A DNA stretch of 64,000 nucleotides from Paenibacillus sp. MAEPY2 (GCF_000499205.1 NZ_AWUK01000024.1:1-64000), one strand, 5' to 3'. Counted from the stretch's first letter, positions 1-9,310 are shown. Numbers and translations: made by a program. Notes: a model not told the origin generated them from the letters alone.

Positions 1-428
1 AAAATCACCTTTGCTTGAAAAGCCCACTGAGAGTATTCATCGGGTTGATACACTTTAACAGAGATGCTATGAGATAATATTGCTATAAATTCGACTAATA
101 CTATAAACAAAACAAAAATATATAGGAATATTTCCCTTTTATTCCTAAACAACACACTTTTCTTTATTTTATAAAAAAAATTATTCTTAAGAATGTATCT
201 ATTAACAATAATGAGTAACAAACTTCCAACAATAAGAGGGACATAAATAACTGTAAAGCTATAATCGACTTCAAAAATTGATAGCCCCCAACAATATAAG
301 GTTATAACACTTGCCCCTACAGGGAAAGAAAGAGAGGTTATCCCATAATAAGAATTAATTTTAATAAATGATAAAACAGAAAAACCTATCATACTAATTG
401 TCATTACAAACAACAAAAGATTAATCAT
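1..428 (-). CDS. Partial polytopic membrane protein, possible GT-C-type glycosyltransferase (3' end outside window)
   Basis: This frame opens with an ATG at 428, preceded by AGGAGA about 7 bases upstream, and stays open to the left edge, so only the first 142 codons are visible. Hydrophobic segments lie near residues 1-22, 30-49, 57-75 and 98-118. They are followed by an outward-facing stretch with an acidic pair in PDEYSQWAFQAK (residues 129-140). An acidic pair in the first large external loop is typical of GT-C membrane glycosyltransferases that use polyprenyl-phosphate sugars, and similar D-E-x-S-x-W motifs occur in large Gram-positive polysaccharide membrane proteins. It follows the 440-973 gene after 11 bases in the same AT-rich polysaccharide cluster. 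The family call is inference; the membrane topology and coding status are well supported. Confidence 0.75.
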   Translation of the reverse strand, partial: MINLLLFVMTISMIGFSVLSFIKINSYYGITSLSFPVGASVITLYCWGLSIFEVDYSFTVIYVPLIVGSLLLIIVNRYILKNNFFYKIKKSVLFRNKREIFLYIFVLFIVLVEFIAILSHSISVKVYQPDEYSQWAFQAKVI

Positions 429-439
429 TCTGTGTTCTC

Positions 440-973
440 CTATTTCTGAAGTTGAGAGAGCAGGTTAGTAGCTGATTTATTATTAACTTCAATGATTATA
501 TCTTCCCTATCTTTATAGTCATCTCCTAAATACTCTAGAATACCATTATTCTTATGAATAAGAATGTAGTCTACGTCAAACTCCTGAATCAATTTCACAT
601 ATAACTCCTCATTAAAGTCTTCATATCCATAATATTGATATTTTATGCTTTTAAACGGCAATAGGGCATATCTCATTCTGTAATAGTTCATAGTCCCTGC
701 ATCATCAGAGAGATCAATATACAAGTAGGTACTATCCCTATCTTTAAATTGAGCTTTAGCCTGTTTAATCAGTGAATCTAATTGTACATCATCTCTAATA
801 ACATTTTTATAATTGCTTGAATCAGCACTTGTTATAATTGGTATGCGGTCTGCAATCAAATTTATTTTATCTATGAATGTAGGCACAGCTTGAAAAACAA
901 AAATGCCCATTAGCAGTAATATAGTTGATCGCAAAGAAGTCATTTTAAAAAAACTGATCCAATTTTTTTTCAT
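440..973 (-). CDS. Small membrane-anchored protein of unknown function, polysaccharide cluster
   Basis: The 177-residue product has one N-terminal membrane anchor (about residues 13-31) and a soluble domain of about 140 residues that should lie outside the cell. The ATG has a strong GGAGGAGAA ribosome site. The start lies inside the last codons of the upstream acyltransferase gene (29-base overlap), which suggests translational coupling. I do not recognise the domain. It has an alternating beta/alpha look, with hydrophobic strands such as STYLYIDLS and VDYILIHKN. That resembles the C-terminal soluble domain of some membrane glycosyltransferases. Possible roles are an accessory to the membrane protein encoded next to it or a split-off soluble domain of a GT-C enzyme. 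Both are inference from context. Confidence 0.8.
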   Translation of the reverse strand: MKKNWISFFKMTSLRSTILLLMGIFVFQAVPTFIDKINLIADRIPIITSADSSNYKNVIRDDVQLDSLIKQAKAQFKDRDSTYLYIDLSDDAGTMNYYRMRYALLPFKSIKYQYYGYEDFNEELYVKLIQEFDVDYILIHKNNGILEYLGDDYKDREDIIIEVNNKSATNLLSQLQK

Positions 974-2081
974 TTCTCCTCCAAGTAATTCTCTTCAAAT
1001 AAAGAGCCTTTTTCTCAATGTAATGCCATGAAAAATACGATAATACAAGAGTTATTAACGCACTAAACAAAAAAAAGCTAAAAACATTTAATTTTTCTTT
1101 AAATAATAAGACAATAGTTTGTTGAACTGGAAAAGCATAAATGTATAATCCGTATGAAAAATCACCGTACTTACGAAAACTTGATAATTTAAATGATGAA
1201 CAGAGAGCAAGAGTTATATAAGGAAGTGTCAGAAGCAATATTATGTTTAAGATCCCAGTTTTTAAACCTATCAAAGTAATTAATAGAAAAAATATGATCA
1301 TACGAGGATGGATTATTATCTTATCTTTATAAAGAAAAAATAATGAGCCGAACAGAAAGTACGCTGCTAGCTTTATAAAATTACTATATTCATTGGAGCT
1401 TAGCACCCATAAAAATTTATTACCGCTTGTTATGAGTTGATAACCATATAATATATTTAAGGCACTTAATAAAGTAATGGTTCCTACCAAAAATATCATC
1501 ATTTTTCTTACTCTCAACACTAAGAAGGCACCTAAAATTGGGAGAGACAAATACATTGCGAACTCATGCTTGAGAGTCCACATTGAACCATTCGCTGAGC
1601 CCACAAAAGGGGTGTTTGAAAACAAATCCCTAACTGTCCAAGCATAGCCAAAAAGATTAAAGGTAAGATTAAAAAAAACAAATTCATAGGGACTTCCGCT
1701 TTTTGTTGAGAAATATTCAGGAAGAGCATTATTAGTCATTAAAGGTCCAAGAATAAAAGCAATTAATAAAAGAGAAAGAAAAAAGGCTGGAAATATCCTC
1801 AGGAATCTATTTAATAAATAATTTAGAAATGACTTTTGAGATATTAAACTTTGAGTAATCAAAAATCCGCTAATTACAAAAAAACAGTTTACCGCAATTG
1901 TCCCCGCAGATATCTGATAATTTGTAATATTAATCACCGGATCTCCTTCACTACCGTTCAATAAAACGAATGAATGTGAAAAAATCACAATCAAAGCAAG
2001 TATGAACCTCACTATATCAAATGCATTATTTTTAGGATCGTAAATCTTGTCTAGAGATTGAATTCCACTATACTTCCCCAT
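945..2081 (-). CDS. Acyltransferase family 3 membrane protein (OafA/YrhL type)
   Basis: The 378-residue integral membrane protein has about ten hydrophobic segments. It is likely to transfer acyl (often O-acetyl) groups onto a surface polysaccharide. The family's R-x10-H signature is present near the N-terminus: Arg of DIVRF, then ten residues to the His of FSHSF. A second typical motif is SMWTLKHEFAMYL around residue 165. The length fits the bare acyltransferase-3 domain without the SGNH extension seen in larger OafA proteins. The ATG at 2081 follows AGGAGAAG. It sits in the minus-strand, AT-rich cluster between the methyltransferase gene and the small membrane protein gene. The substrate cannot be told from sequence, but the cluster suggests modification of an exported glycan. 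Confidence 0.9.
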   Translation of the reverse strand: MGKYSGIQSLDKIYDPKNNAFDIVRFILALIVIFSHSFVLLNGSEGDPVINITNYQISAGTIAVNCFFVISGFLITQSLISQKSFLNYLLNRFLRIFPAFFLSLLLIAFILGPLMTNNALPEYFSTKSGSPYEFVFFNLTFNLFGYAWTVRDLFSNTPFVGSANGSMWTLKHEFAMYLSLPILGAFLVLRVRKMMIFLVGTITLLSALNILYGYQLITSGNKFLWVLSSNEYSNFIKLAAYFLFGSLFFLYKDKIIIHPRMIIFFLLITLIGLKTGILNIILLLTLPYITLALCSSFKLSSFRKYGDFSYGLYIYAFPVQQTIVLLFKEKLNVFSFFLFSALITLVLSYFSWHYIEKKALYLKRITWRRNEKKLDQFF

Positions 2082-2200
2082 CTTGTTATCTTCTCCTGTA
2101 TCTCATAAAACAGAGACAATCATTATTTTCATATACATATTTCCCCATATTTAAAAGCAAATCACTTCTATGATTCCTACTGACACGATTAAATTAGATA

Positions 2201-3730
2201 TTATTTAATCGATTTTCTTTTATTTGCAAGATATCGAAAAATGGATGTCGCCCGCCAGGACTTTGAATTTAGTATTTGTGAAAGTGTATGATTTGTTTCC
2301 TGTAAGTTTCTTTCAGCTGATAACAAATCATCTTCCAATTTACATATATTTTCTAAAAGTTTTTCTCTTTCAGTATAAAGTTTTTCTTTCACGTCCTTTA
2401 TTTCATCATTTGTTTGCTCAATGTCATTAAGTAACATTTCATTGTTTCTGCACAGTTCCTCACATTTATGATTAAGTTCATTGATTAAGCTATCTTTTGA
2501 AGTGAGCATTTGCTTTTTAGAAAAAACCTCTTTCTTGAGTTGTTCACTCTCATGCGTGAGCAACTCCAAAATATACTCTTTATTGTTGTTTACACTCATC
2601 TCAATTTCAAGTGATAAGCCTTGGCTTTTAGTAATACCAGGCATGTGCAGAAGGATACCAGGATCATTATTTATACTTAAAAGCCTTAATTCTTCCTTTC
2701 CGTCCAATAGATACATATTATTTTTTGATAGAATTCCATCGAACCCGTTATTCATATCACAATTAAATAGCAATTCGCCTTGATTATTATATATTCTTAT
2801 ATATTTAATCCGAATGATTGCTTGAGAATTACATGGATCAATCCTAATTTCTTCTTCCCTGTAATCTTCCGGCAGTGAGAATTGAATTATTCTCAATTCA
2901 TTATCGTATTGAATTTTTTCTAACAATGAGTTTACCTCATCAAAAATCCCATCTTTTCTTAAATATATCTGGCAGTGATCTGCATCTAAATAATTTTGGG
3001 AATCTCTCTTATCTATACTTACATCTTGGTGAGATTCATGCTTATATTTAGATATAGTTATAAATTGATAAACATCTCCATCCTCTCTCTCTTCCAAGAA
3101 ATTAGACAATGCAGCTGGAAAATGTTCATACTTTTGCTCAAACTCTGTACTCTCTGGCCTTCTCATTGTTGAGAGCCACTCAATAGGCTTCAAATCACAT
3201 TTCGCTAAAAGTTCCAGAATACTTTTTTTTGTAAAAAAATGTACGTGCGTGTCGTCTAAAAGACCTGTTGGACGATAGTCAAACCTCCCTTGTAAAAGCT
3301 CCATGATCACTGCATTATGAGCAATGTTTGGAACAGAGGTCATAATGGTCCCATTAGTATCCAGAAAGGTAACTGCCCGCCTTAAAACTTCATCAGGATT
3401 TCTCAAATGCTCCAAAACATCTGCAAAAAGTATATAATCAAACCGAGATTCGCTTACTTCATTAGACCATGTGTTTAAATCTTCAATATTTGCAACTATC
3501 ATCTTTTCAGAAAAACCCCTACCTTTATAGGCAGCTTCTGCATCAATTTCAATACAAGTTACATTGCATTTTAATTGTTCTTTCATATACTTTGTCATAT
3601 AACCTGAAGCAGAACCGAATTCTAGAACTTTAGAACCTGGCTTTACACGCTTTAACATCAAGGCGTGGGAAGTATTTTCGTTTATATCTAAATCCAAATC
3701 ATACTTCAATAGATTTACCTCACTTCCCAT
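2201..3730 (-). CDS. SAM-dependent methyltransferase with C-terminal coiled coil
   Basis: The product has up to 509 residues. The N-terminal third is a class I methyltransferase: motif I is VLEFGSASGYMTKYM, with acidic ribose-binding CIEID after it and DYILFADVLEHLRNP as the post-motif region. A middle region of about 200 residues resembles the extra beta domain of glycan-modifying methyltransferases. The last 90 or so residues are a heptad-like coiled coil (KEKLYTEREKLLENICKLED region), ending in SWRATSIFRYL, a tail common in Gram-positive and O-antigen cluster proteins. Coiled-coil tails on terminal methyltransferases set chain length in WbdD-type systems, so a chain-terminator role coupled to the neighbouring ABC exporter is plausible but inferred. 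The ATG overlaps the exporter ATPase stop by 16 bases. A TTG at 3709 behind GTGAGGT is an equally credible start. Confidence 0.88.
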   Translation of the reverse strand: MGSEVNLLKYDLDLDINENTSHALMLKRVKPGSKVLEFGSASGYMTKYMKEQLKCNVTCIEIDAEAAYKGRGFSEKMIVANIEDLNTWSNEVSESRFDYILFADVLEHLRNPDEVLRRAVTFLDTNGTIMTSVPNIAHNAVIMELLQGRFDYRPTGLLDDTHVHFFTKKSILELLAKCDLKPIEWLSTMRRPESTEFEQKYEHFPAALSNFLEEREDGDVYQFITISKYKHESHQDVSIDKRDSQNYLDADHCQIYLRKDGIFDEVNSLLEKIQYDNELRIIQFSLPEDYREEEIRIDPCNSQAIIRIKYIRIYNNQGELLFNCDMNNGFDGILSKNNMYLLDGKEELRLLSINNDPGILLHMPGITKSQGLSLEIEMSVNNNKEYILELLTHESEQLKKEVFSKKQMLTSKDSLINELNHKCEELCRNNEMLLNDIEQTNDEIKDVKEKLYTEREKLLENICKLEDDLLSAERNLQETNHTLSQILNSKSWRATSIFRYLANKRKSIK

Positions 3731-4908
3731 GTATGTGGCAAATAAGAAATTCCTTCTGCCATATATTTATCTGATTGAACATAGAAGGAGGCACCTTTTG
3801 TTTTGTAATCATATCTAGCAAGACCTGATGTTTCAAAAAAACCTGCATCAATATAATAAGTACCTGGTAATAAAGTTAAATTCTCATAATTACAAATCAA
3901 CTTATGATGCCCTAGATCTGAACTTATTGGGAAGTTATCAAGTTTAGTATTCAAACCGCAGATATAAGTATCCCTTTGATCAATTATTGCCAATCCACCT
4001 ATAATATCGTCAATTTCTTTATGAATAGTATAACCTACCTCAATATTCATTTTTTCTCCATAGTACACATTTTGTACAGGATCACCCTGAACATTCTTCA
4101 CTATTATGCTATCTATTGTAAGATGGGCATTATTATTCACTTCTTCTTTAGTACTAATTTCTTCTTTGATTTCTTTAGACTTCATGAAATCTTCATATTC
4201 ATTAGTGACTGACAATACATCACCTCTTCTATATATTGACCCATCTTTTAGCCAGATTGCCTCATCGCAAAAATTTTTCACAGAATATGTGTCATGACTT
4301 ACAAAGAGAATTGTTTTGCCCGACTCCTTAAACCTCTTCATTTTATCCATGCACTTTAATTGAAATTGCATATCTCCTACTGCGAGTGCCTCATCAACAA
4401 TCAATATATCCGGGTCAACATTGATCGCACATGCAAATGCCAATCTGACATACATCCCTGATGAATAAAGCTTAACGGGCTGATCGATAAACTCTCCTAT
4501 CTCTGCAAATTCTTCTATTGTGCTAATTTTCTCATCCATTTCCTTCTTTGAAAGTCCAAGTATACTTCCATTCAGGTATACATTTTCTCTTCCCGTAAAC
4601 TCCGGGTTAAATCCACTTCCTAATTCTAGTAAGGCAGCAACACGCCCGTTTATACTCACTTCTCCCGAGGAAGGTAGAAGAGTTCCAGTTATAAGCTGCA
4701 ACAGTGTGCTTTTACCAGAACCATTTTTACCGATTATCCCCACCGTTTTACCTTTAGATATATTAAACGAAATATTGCTCAGAGCAGAAAATTCTCTGTA
4801 GTATGACTTATTTTTAAAGAGAAACTGTTTTAATCTATCTTTTGGATTACTATACATCTTGTAAATTTTTGAGATGTTAGTAACTGAAATCGCTTTATCA
4901 TAGTACAT
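3715..4908 (-). CDS. Polysaccharide/teichoic acid ABC exporter ATPase with Wzt-like C-terminal domain
   Basis: ATP-binding subunit of a Wzm/Wzt or TagGH-type exporter that moves lipid-linked glycan across the membrane. Walker A is GIIGKNGSGKSTLL, the signature is LYSSGMYVRLAFA, Walker B is DILIVDEALAVGD, and the switch histidine is in FVSHD. From about residue 250 a separate beta-sandwich domain follows (YYGEKMNIEVGYTI to SFYVQ). This matches the carbohydrate-binding C-domain of Wzt proteins that recognise the capped end of the polymer. I place the start at the ATG at 4908 (AGAGGTGG seven bases upstream) rather than the GTG four codons earlier. It overlaps the permease gene by 11 bases. The C-domain plus the adjacent methyltransferase supports export coupled to chain capping. 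Confidence 0.93.
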   Translation of the reverse strand: MYYDKAISVTNISKIYKMYSNPKDRLKQFLFKNKSYYREFSALSNISFNISKGKTVGIIGKNGSGKSTLLQLITGTLLPSSGEVSINGRVAALLELGSGFNPEFTGRENVYLNGSILGLSKKEMDEKISTIEEFAEIGEFIDQPVKLYSSGMYVRLAFACAINVDPDILIVDEALAVGDMQFQLKCMDKMKRFKESGKTILFVSHDTYSVKNFCDEAIWLKDGSIYRRGDVLSVTNEYEDFMKSKEIKEEISTKEEVNNNAHLTIDSIIVKNVQGDPVQNVYYGEKMNIEVGYTIHKEIDDIIGGLAIIDQRDTYICGLNTKLDNFPISSDLGHHKLICNYENLTLLPGTYYIDAGFFETSGLARYDYKTKGASFYVQSDKYMAEGISYLPHTWEVR

Positions 4909-5677
4909 CTGCAAATCCACCTCTAGTTTTTTTAAGCCAATAGAAACCCGAAACCACCATCAACAAACCAATTCCTGTCCCTATTAAAATCCAAGTAAAG
5001 TCGGGTAGTTGACCCCATATAATGATCTTTCTCATATCCTCTACAGTATGAGCAATAGGATTTATATTGTAGATAAATCTCAGCTCTACTGGAACAGTAT
5101 TTACCGAATAAAAAATAGGACTTAAAAACATTAACGCACTTGTAAAAACAGAAATAATATGACTAATATCCCTTACATATACACCTAAAGATGCCAGAAA
5201 CCAACTTGCACCTAGAGTCATTAATGTAATAGGTAAGCATACCAATGGCAGATAAATCGCACTAAAATGTATCCCATCACCAAAAAACACCAAACCCACA
5301 AATAGAATGAACAAACTAATCAGAGCATGTATGAGTGCAGTTAACAGCGCGGAAATAGATAAGAGCTCTAGCGGAAAAACAATTTTCTTCACGTAGTTAC
5401 TATTCCCTATTATCAATGACGGTGAGCGATTGATGACTTCTGAAAAAAAGTTGAACACAGTAATTCCAGAAAAGATAATTAATGCAAACTCTAAATGATT
5501 ATTCGATTCGACACTCCATCTTCCTTTAAAGACAACGCTAAAAACAAATGTATATACTACTAACATTAGTATAGGAATAATAAAAGACCATAATATCCCT
5601 AGAAAAGAACCTTTATATCGTGAAAATACATCTCTTTTCACAAGTTGTTTTAACAAATACAAATCGCTGCGTTTCAT
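4898..5677 (-). CDS. Polysaccharide/teichoic acid ABC exporter permease (Wzm/TagG type)
   Basis: The 259-residue ABC-2 type permease has six hydrophobic segments and an amphipathic N-terminus. It contains the family-typical LVKRDVFSRYKGSFLGILW stretch (residues 12-30) and a conserved NPIAHTVEDMRKII segment before the last helix. It forms the membrane channel partner of the overlapping ATPase gene. It is the first gene of the minus-strand cluster. Its ATG at 5677 follows GGGAG, and a candidate promoter lies at 5716-5743. The length matches TagG/Wzm proteins (about 260-275 residues). Whether the cargo is teichoic acid or another polymer is not decided by the sequence. Confidence 0.93.
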   Translation of the reverse strand: MKRSDLYLLKQLVKRDVFSRYKGSFLGILWSFIIPILMLVVYTFVFSVVFKGRWSVESNNHLEFALIIFSGITVFNFFSEVINRSPSLIIGNSNYVKKIVFPLELLSISALLTALIHALISLFILFVGLVFFGDGIHFSAIYLPLVCLPITLMTLGASWFLASLGVYVRDISHIISVFTSALMFLSPIFYSVNTVPVELRFIYNINPIAHTVEDMRKIIIWGQLPDFTWILIGTGIGLLMVVSGFYWLKKTRGGFADVL

Positions 5678-5715
5678 TGTATTGATACTCCCTTATCAAA
5701 TATTATTGACTCATA

Positions 5716-5743
5716 ATTATATATTAATCATGGGTCTTCTAAA
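5716..5743 (-). promoter_or_regulatory. Candidate promoter of the polysaccharide export cluster
   Basis: On the minus strand a consensus TATAAT (5716-5721) lies 16 bases downstream of TTTAGA (5738-5743), about 40 bases before the permease start. The region is AT-rich, so chance matches are likely and the -35 is weak. Confidence 0.3.
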
Positions 5744-5794
5744 TGGTGATTCCATATTAAAATCATAGATTTTCGGATTACCATTATATTGGTT

Positions 5795-5824
5795 TTGTCT
5801 CAACGTTCCATATTATGCTAAACT
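5795..5824 (+). promoter_or_regulatory. Candidate promoter of the O-antigen ligase-like gene
   Basis: TTGTCT (5795-5800) is followed after 18 bases by TAAACT (5819-5824), about 35 bases before the TTG start at 5859. It is divergent from the export cluster promoter. Confidence 0.35.
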
Positions 5825-5858
5825 AATGTCGTATCTACATGCAAAGGAGACTTAAACC

Positions 5859-8327
5859 TTGTCGAATCCAGTATACGGGAAAGCCAAGAAAACGTCGAGC
5901 AAGATTCATTCCAGTTCGACCTCACCGCTACTATGGACTCTTACCATAGGACTCATCTTATTTTTACTCTGGTCCTCTTTCCAAGTTGCGTTATTTAACG
6001 GACAATTGCTTCAATTTGAAGGACCCATTTATTGGGCGGTTGCCATTACAACCCTCCTGTTCATTGTGTGGGTTGCTGTTTATTTCAAACAGATTAAGTT
6101 AGAAACTCAGCAAGATTGGCTTAAGATCGCGGTGATATTGCTACCACTTACCTATGTCCTGTCACTCATCAGTGCGGCATCTGAATATTTGGCAGTCAAC
6201 ATGATTCTCATCCAGTGCATTTACGCCATGATCTTTATAATGACTATGTACCTGCTGCAAAACAACAAAACCAATCATATCATACAATCTTCCTTAATAG
6301 GAATTGCATATGTTACTGTCGGATTTGGTTTGTTAAACTGGCTGGGGGCCTTCAGTTTCGCAGGCAAGCTTGTCGGGTGGTTCTCGGCCGGCGTCGTGAA
6401 TGGAGTCTATAACCAGGCCATCTGGAACGATTCAAACGGTCCACGGCTTGCATCGGTGTTTCAGTATCCCAATACATACGCCGCTTTCCTGATGGCATTT
6501 CTGTTTATTACCATTTTTAGTATGATCCGTTCCAAAAAAGTGTACACGCAGCTACTACATGGTTTCATGCTTGTGCCGATCATCCTATCCCTGCTGCTGA
6601 CACTCTCCCGGACAGGGCTTGTCATGCTGCCAATTGTGTTTGTCATTCTGTTGCTCCTGTTGAAACCTGCAAAGCAAATTTTGTGGTTTATCTATTGTGG
6701 GTTAGCAGGAATCGGTACAATTATCGTTTTAAATCCGATAAATACAGCTGGACTGGAATTACAAAAGCAATACTCTGGCTCACTCGCAGCCAAGGGTTGG
6801 ATTTACCTGATTGCTGCATCCGTAGTTGTGACATTGTTATGTTGGATTATCCAGCGCTGGGTTGCACCTCGTCTTGAGAGCAAGCTTCAATCCTGGTCTG
6901 CTCGGAAAAGATCAAGTTTGTGGATCCCCCTGGGCTCAGTCGTTCTTACGGCCGTTGTTGCCATGCTTCTACTTGGAACAAGTGTGCGAAATATTTTACC
7001 GGATAGCATTAGTACACGGCTTGAAAATATCAATTTCCAACAGCACAGTGTGCTAGAACGGATTACATTTTATAAAGATGCTACGAAACTATTTGCAGAT
7101 TATCCAGTCATTGGTGCGGGCGGTGGCGCCTGGACTGTTTTGTATGAAAAGTACCAAAACAACCCTTATATTAGCGCCCAGGCCCACAACTTCTTCATGC
7201 AATATCTGGTTGAGGTCGGGATCATAGGCTTTATCATATTTATGGCATTTATTCTCTTTGTCTTCTATCAATATGTGCGTGCTTACTTAAAACGAAGTGA
7301 GGAAGAACGCGAATCGCATTTTGTGTACTTCATTCTATCGATGTCCATTCTGGTATTGAGTCTCCTCGATTTCAATATGAGTTATGTGTTTATCGGAATC
7401 TTGGTATTCCTTGGACTCGGTGGTATGGCTGCTGCGATGGACCCGAAGCCGATTTGTCGATTGAAGATGAGTGACTCCACCGCATGCGGAATCTACGGTT
7501 CAATTGCGGGAGTAGCGGTAATCGTCCTGCTCATTATGTCTATTCGTTTCCTGCAAGCGAATCATTATGCGTACGAGGCTAAAGAGGTAGCTCAAACCAG
7601 CCAAGATTTTCAGGAGATCAAAGCCCCACTGGAGAAAGATCTATCGATTCGCAATACACATTCAGATTCTTTGATGATGCTGGCTTCCCTGTATCAGCAA
7701 GGCTATGAGCAAACGAAAGAGGATCAGTTCTACACTGCCTCTGCTCAGTTGCTCCAGCTTGGTCTTGAAGCAGAACCATTTAACAAAGGTATGGTTAAGC
7801 AACTCATAAGTCTAGACGAATTGAAGGGTGCGTTTGACCAAGCGTATGCACTTCAAAAAGAATATGCTGCCAATTACGTCTGGGATATGGCTTGGTATGA
7901 GACATTGATCAGCCGTTCGTTCGATCTTGGGTACCAAGCACTTGGGCAAGGCGATACGGCTAAGAAGGAATCTTATTTCACTTCAGGTCTCAATGCTTAT
8001 CAGCACGTTGTAGATGGCGTAGAACATCTGAAGACTCTCCCTGAAGGACAACTTCAAGGACAACCATTCGAGCTCACTCCAACAATGATTCTGAATGCAG
8101 GCAAAATGAAATATATGTTAAACGACTCGGCTGGAGCTGCTGCGATCCTGAGAGGTGGAATCGCAGTGGATCTAACCGATGCAACCAACCGTGAAATTGC
8201 TCGTTGGTACCTTGCCGCTCTGACGAAGGACGGACAACAGGATCAAGCAACATATGACAAACTGATTGCTGTTGAACCTAATGAAGCGGGAGAGATTAAA
8301 AAAATCGCCGAATTGAGTTATAATTAA
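5859..8327 (+). CDS. O-antigen ligase/polymerase (Wzy/WaaL-like) membrane protein with TPR-like tail
   Basis: The 822-residue protein has about twelve to fourteen membrane segments up to around residue 570. The large external loop carries the YPVIGAGGGAWTVLYEKYQ and AQAHNFFMQYLVEVG stretch (about residues 408-450). The H-N-x(3)-Q-x(3)-E-x-G pattern is typical of the Wzy_C/O-antigen ligase family. The C-terminal 240 residues are soluble and helical, with repeated hydrophobic patterns (ASLYQQGYE, QLLQLGLEAEP) that look like TPRs, a known extension in Gram-positive members. It probably polymerises or ligates lipid-linked glycan outside the membrane. The start is a TTG behind AAAGGAGA. It is divergent from the ABC export cluster but has clearly higher GC, so it seems part of the resident genome. 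Confidence 0.88.
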   Translation: MSNPVYGKAKKTSSKIHSSSTSPLLWTLTIGLILFLLWSSFQVALFNGQLLQFEGPIYWAVAITTLLFIVWVAVYFKQIKLETQQDWLKIAVILLPLTYVLSLISAASEYLAVNMILIQCIYAMIFIMTMYLLQNNKTNHIIQSSLIGIAYVTVGFGLLNWLGAFSFAGKLVGWFSAGVVNGVYNQAIWNDSNGPRLASVFQYPNTYAAFLMAFLFITIFSMIRSKKVYTQLLHGFMLVPIILSLLLTLSRTGLVMLPIVFVILLLLLKPAKQILWFIYCGLAGIGTIIVLNPINTAGLELQKQYSGSLAAKGWIYLIAASVVVTLLCWIIQRWVAPRLESKLQSWSARKRSSLWIPLGSVVLTAVVAMLLLGTSVRNILPDSISTRLENINFQQHSVLERITFYKDATKLFADYPVIGAGGGAWTVLYEKYQNNPYISAQAHNFFMQYLVEVGIIGFIIFMAFILFVFYQYVRAYLKRSEEERESHFVYFILSMSILVLSLLDFNMSYVFIGILVFLGLGGMAAAMDPKPICRLKMSDSTACGIYGSIAGVAVIVLLIMSIRFLQANHYAYEAKEVAQTSQDFQEIKAPLEKDLSIRNTHSDSLMMLASLYQQGYEQTKEDQFYTASAQLLQLGLEAEPFNKGMVKQLISLDELKGAFDQAYALQKEYAANYVWDMAWYETLISRSFDLGYQALGQGDTAKKESYFTSGLNAYQHVVDGVEHLKTLPEGQLQGQPFELTPTMILNAGKMKYMLNDSAGAAAILRGGIAVDLTDATNREIARWYLAALTKDGQQDQATYDKLIAVEPNEAGEIKKIAELSYN

Positions 8328-8365
8328 CCCACACTATAATGATTCTTTATACATTAATTCACAAC

Positions 8366-8406
8366 AAAAAGGTTTGTCCCTCATATACACGGGGCAAACC
8401 TTTTTT
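8366..8406. terminator. Bidirectional rho-independent terminator
   Basis: Stem AAAAAGGTTTGTCCC pairs with GGGGCAAACCTTTTTT around a short loop. Converging transcription from the O-antigen ligase-like gene (plus) and galU (minus) meets here, and both strands have a T run. Confidence 0.88.
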
Positions 8407-8431
8407 GGTCTATCTATTTCAAACTTATCTG

Positions 8432-9310
8432 TTAATTTGATGCTACAATCTTCTTGAGATAATCCAACAAATCCTCCCGCAGATCTGGGCGCTGAAGGGC
8501 ATAATGAATCGTAGTTTCAATGAAGCCAAGCTTCTCCCCGACATCATGACGCAGGCCATCAAAATGATAAGCCAGAATCTGACGTTGTTCATTTAAACGG
8601 GACAAGGCATCGGTGAGTTGGATTTCTCCGCCGACGCCTACGGATTGTTGACCTAGAATCTCAAAGATATCCGGCGTGAGAATATAACGACCCATAATGG
8701 CTAAATTAGAAGGAGCGTCTTCAGACTTCGGCTTTTCCACCAACCGTTTGGAACGGAATATTCGATCATTCGTTTTCAAAATTTGCTCACCGTCTACAAT
8801 GCCATAACGGGATACTTCTTTCCAATCAACTGGCTGTACACCTACAATTGGAGATTCGTATTCGTCAAAGACTTCCACCATCTGCTGCAAGCAAGGCTTC
8901 TCTGCCTCTACGATGTCGTCTCCAAGCAACACAGCGAAAGGTTCATCACCAATAAACTTGCGCGCACACCAAATCGCATGGCCAAGCCCTTTGGGTTCCT
9001 TTTGCCGAATATAATGTATATCTGCCATCTCTGAGGACTTGCGAACCGCATTTAGCAGATCCCACTTCTGTTTGTCAACCAAATTTTGCTCCAGCTCAAA
9101 AGAATAATCAAAATGGTCTTCGATTGCCCGCTTGCCTTTACCTGTCACGATAATAATATCCTCGATGCCTGATGCTACAGCCTCTTCAATAATGTACTGG
9201 ATCGTTGGCTTATCCACGATAGGTAACATTTCCTTGGGCATAGCCTTGGTGGCAGGCAGAAACCGGGTACCGAGCCCTGCTGCTGGAATAATGGCTTTAC
9301 GAATTCTCAT
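8432..9310 (-). CDS. galU: UTP--glucose-1-phosphate uridylyltransferase
   Basis: Makes UDP-glucose from UTP and glucose-1-phosphate, the donor for glucosyl-lipids, teichoic acid glucosylation and other surface glycans. The nucleotidyltransferase signature AAGLGTRFLPATKAMPKEML is at residues 10-29. GKRAIEDHFDYSFELE and VEKPKSEDAPS are further GalU-specific motifs. Its 292 residues are the standard length. The ATG follows GGGAG. It lies downstream of the SNF2 helicase gene (275-base gap without obvious features) and next to polysaccharide genes, which fits a supply role. Several GalU paralogues (GtaB, YngB, YtdA) are usual in this group, and the paralogue type is not resolved here. Confidence 0.96.
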   Translation of the reverse strand: MRIRKAIIPAAGLGTRFLPATKAMPKEMLPIVDKPTIQYIIEEAVASGIEDIIIVTGKGKRAIEDHFDYSFELEQNLVDKQKWDLLNAVRKSSEMADIHYIRQKEPKGLGHAIWCARKFIGDEPFAVLLGDDIVEAEKPCLQQMVEVFDEYESPIVGVQPVDWKEVSRYGIVDGEQILKTNDRIFRSKRLVEKPKSEDAPSNLAIMGRYILTPDIFEILGQQSVGVGGEIQLTDALSRLNEQRQILAYHFDGLRHDVGEKLGFIETTIHYALQRPDLREDLLDYLKKIVASN

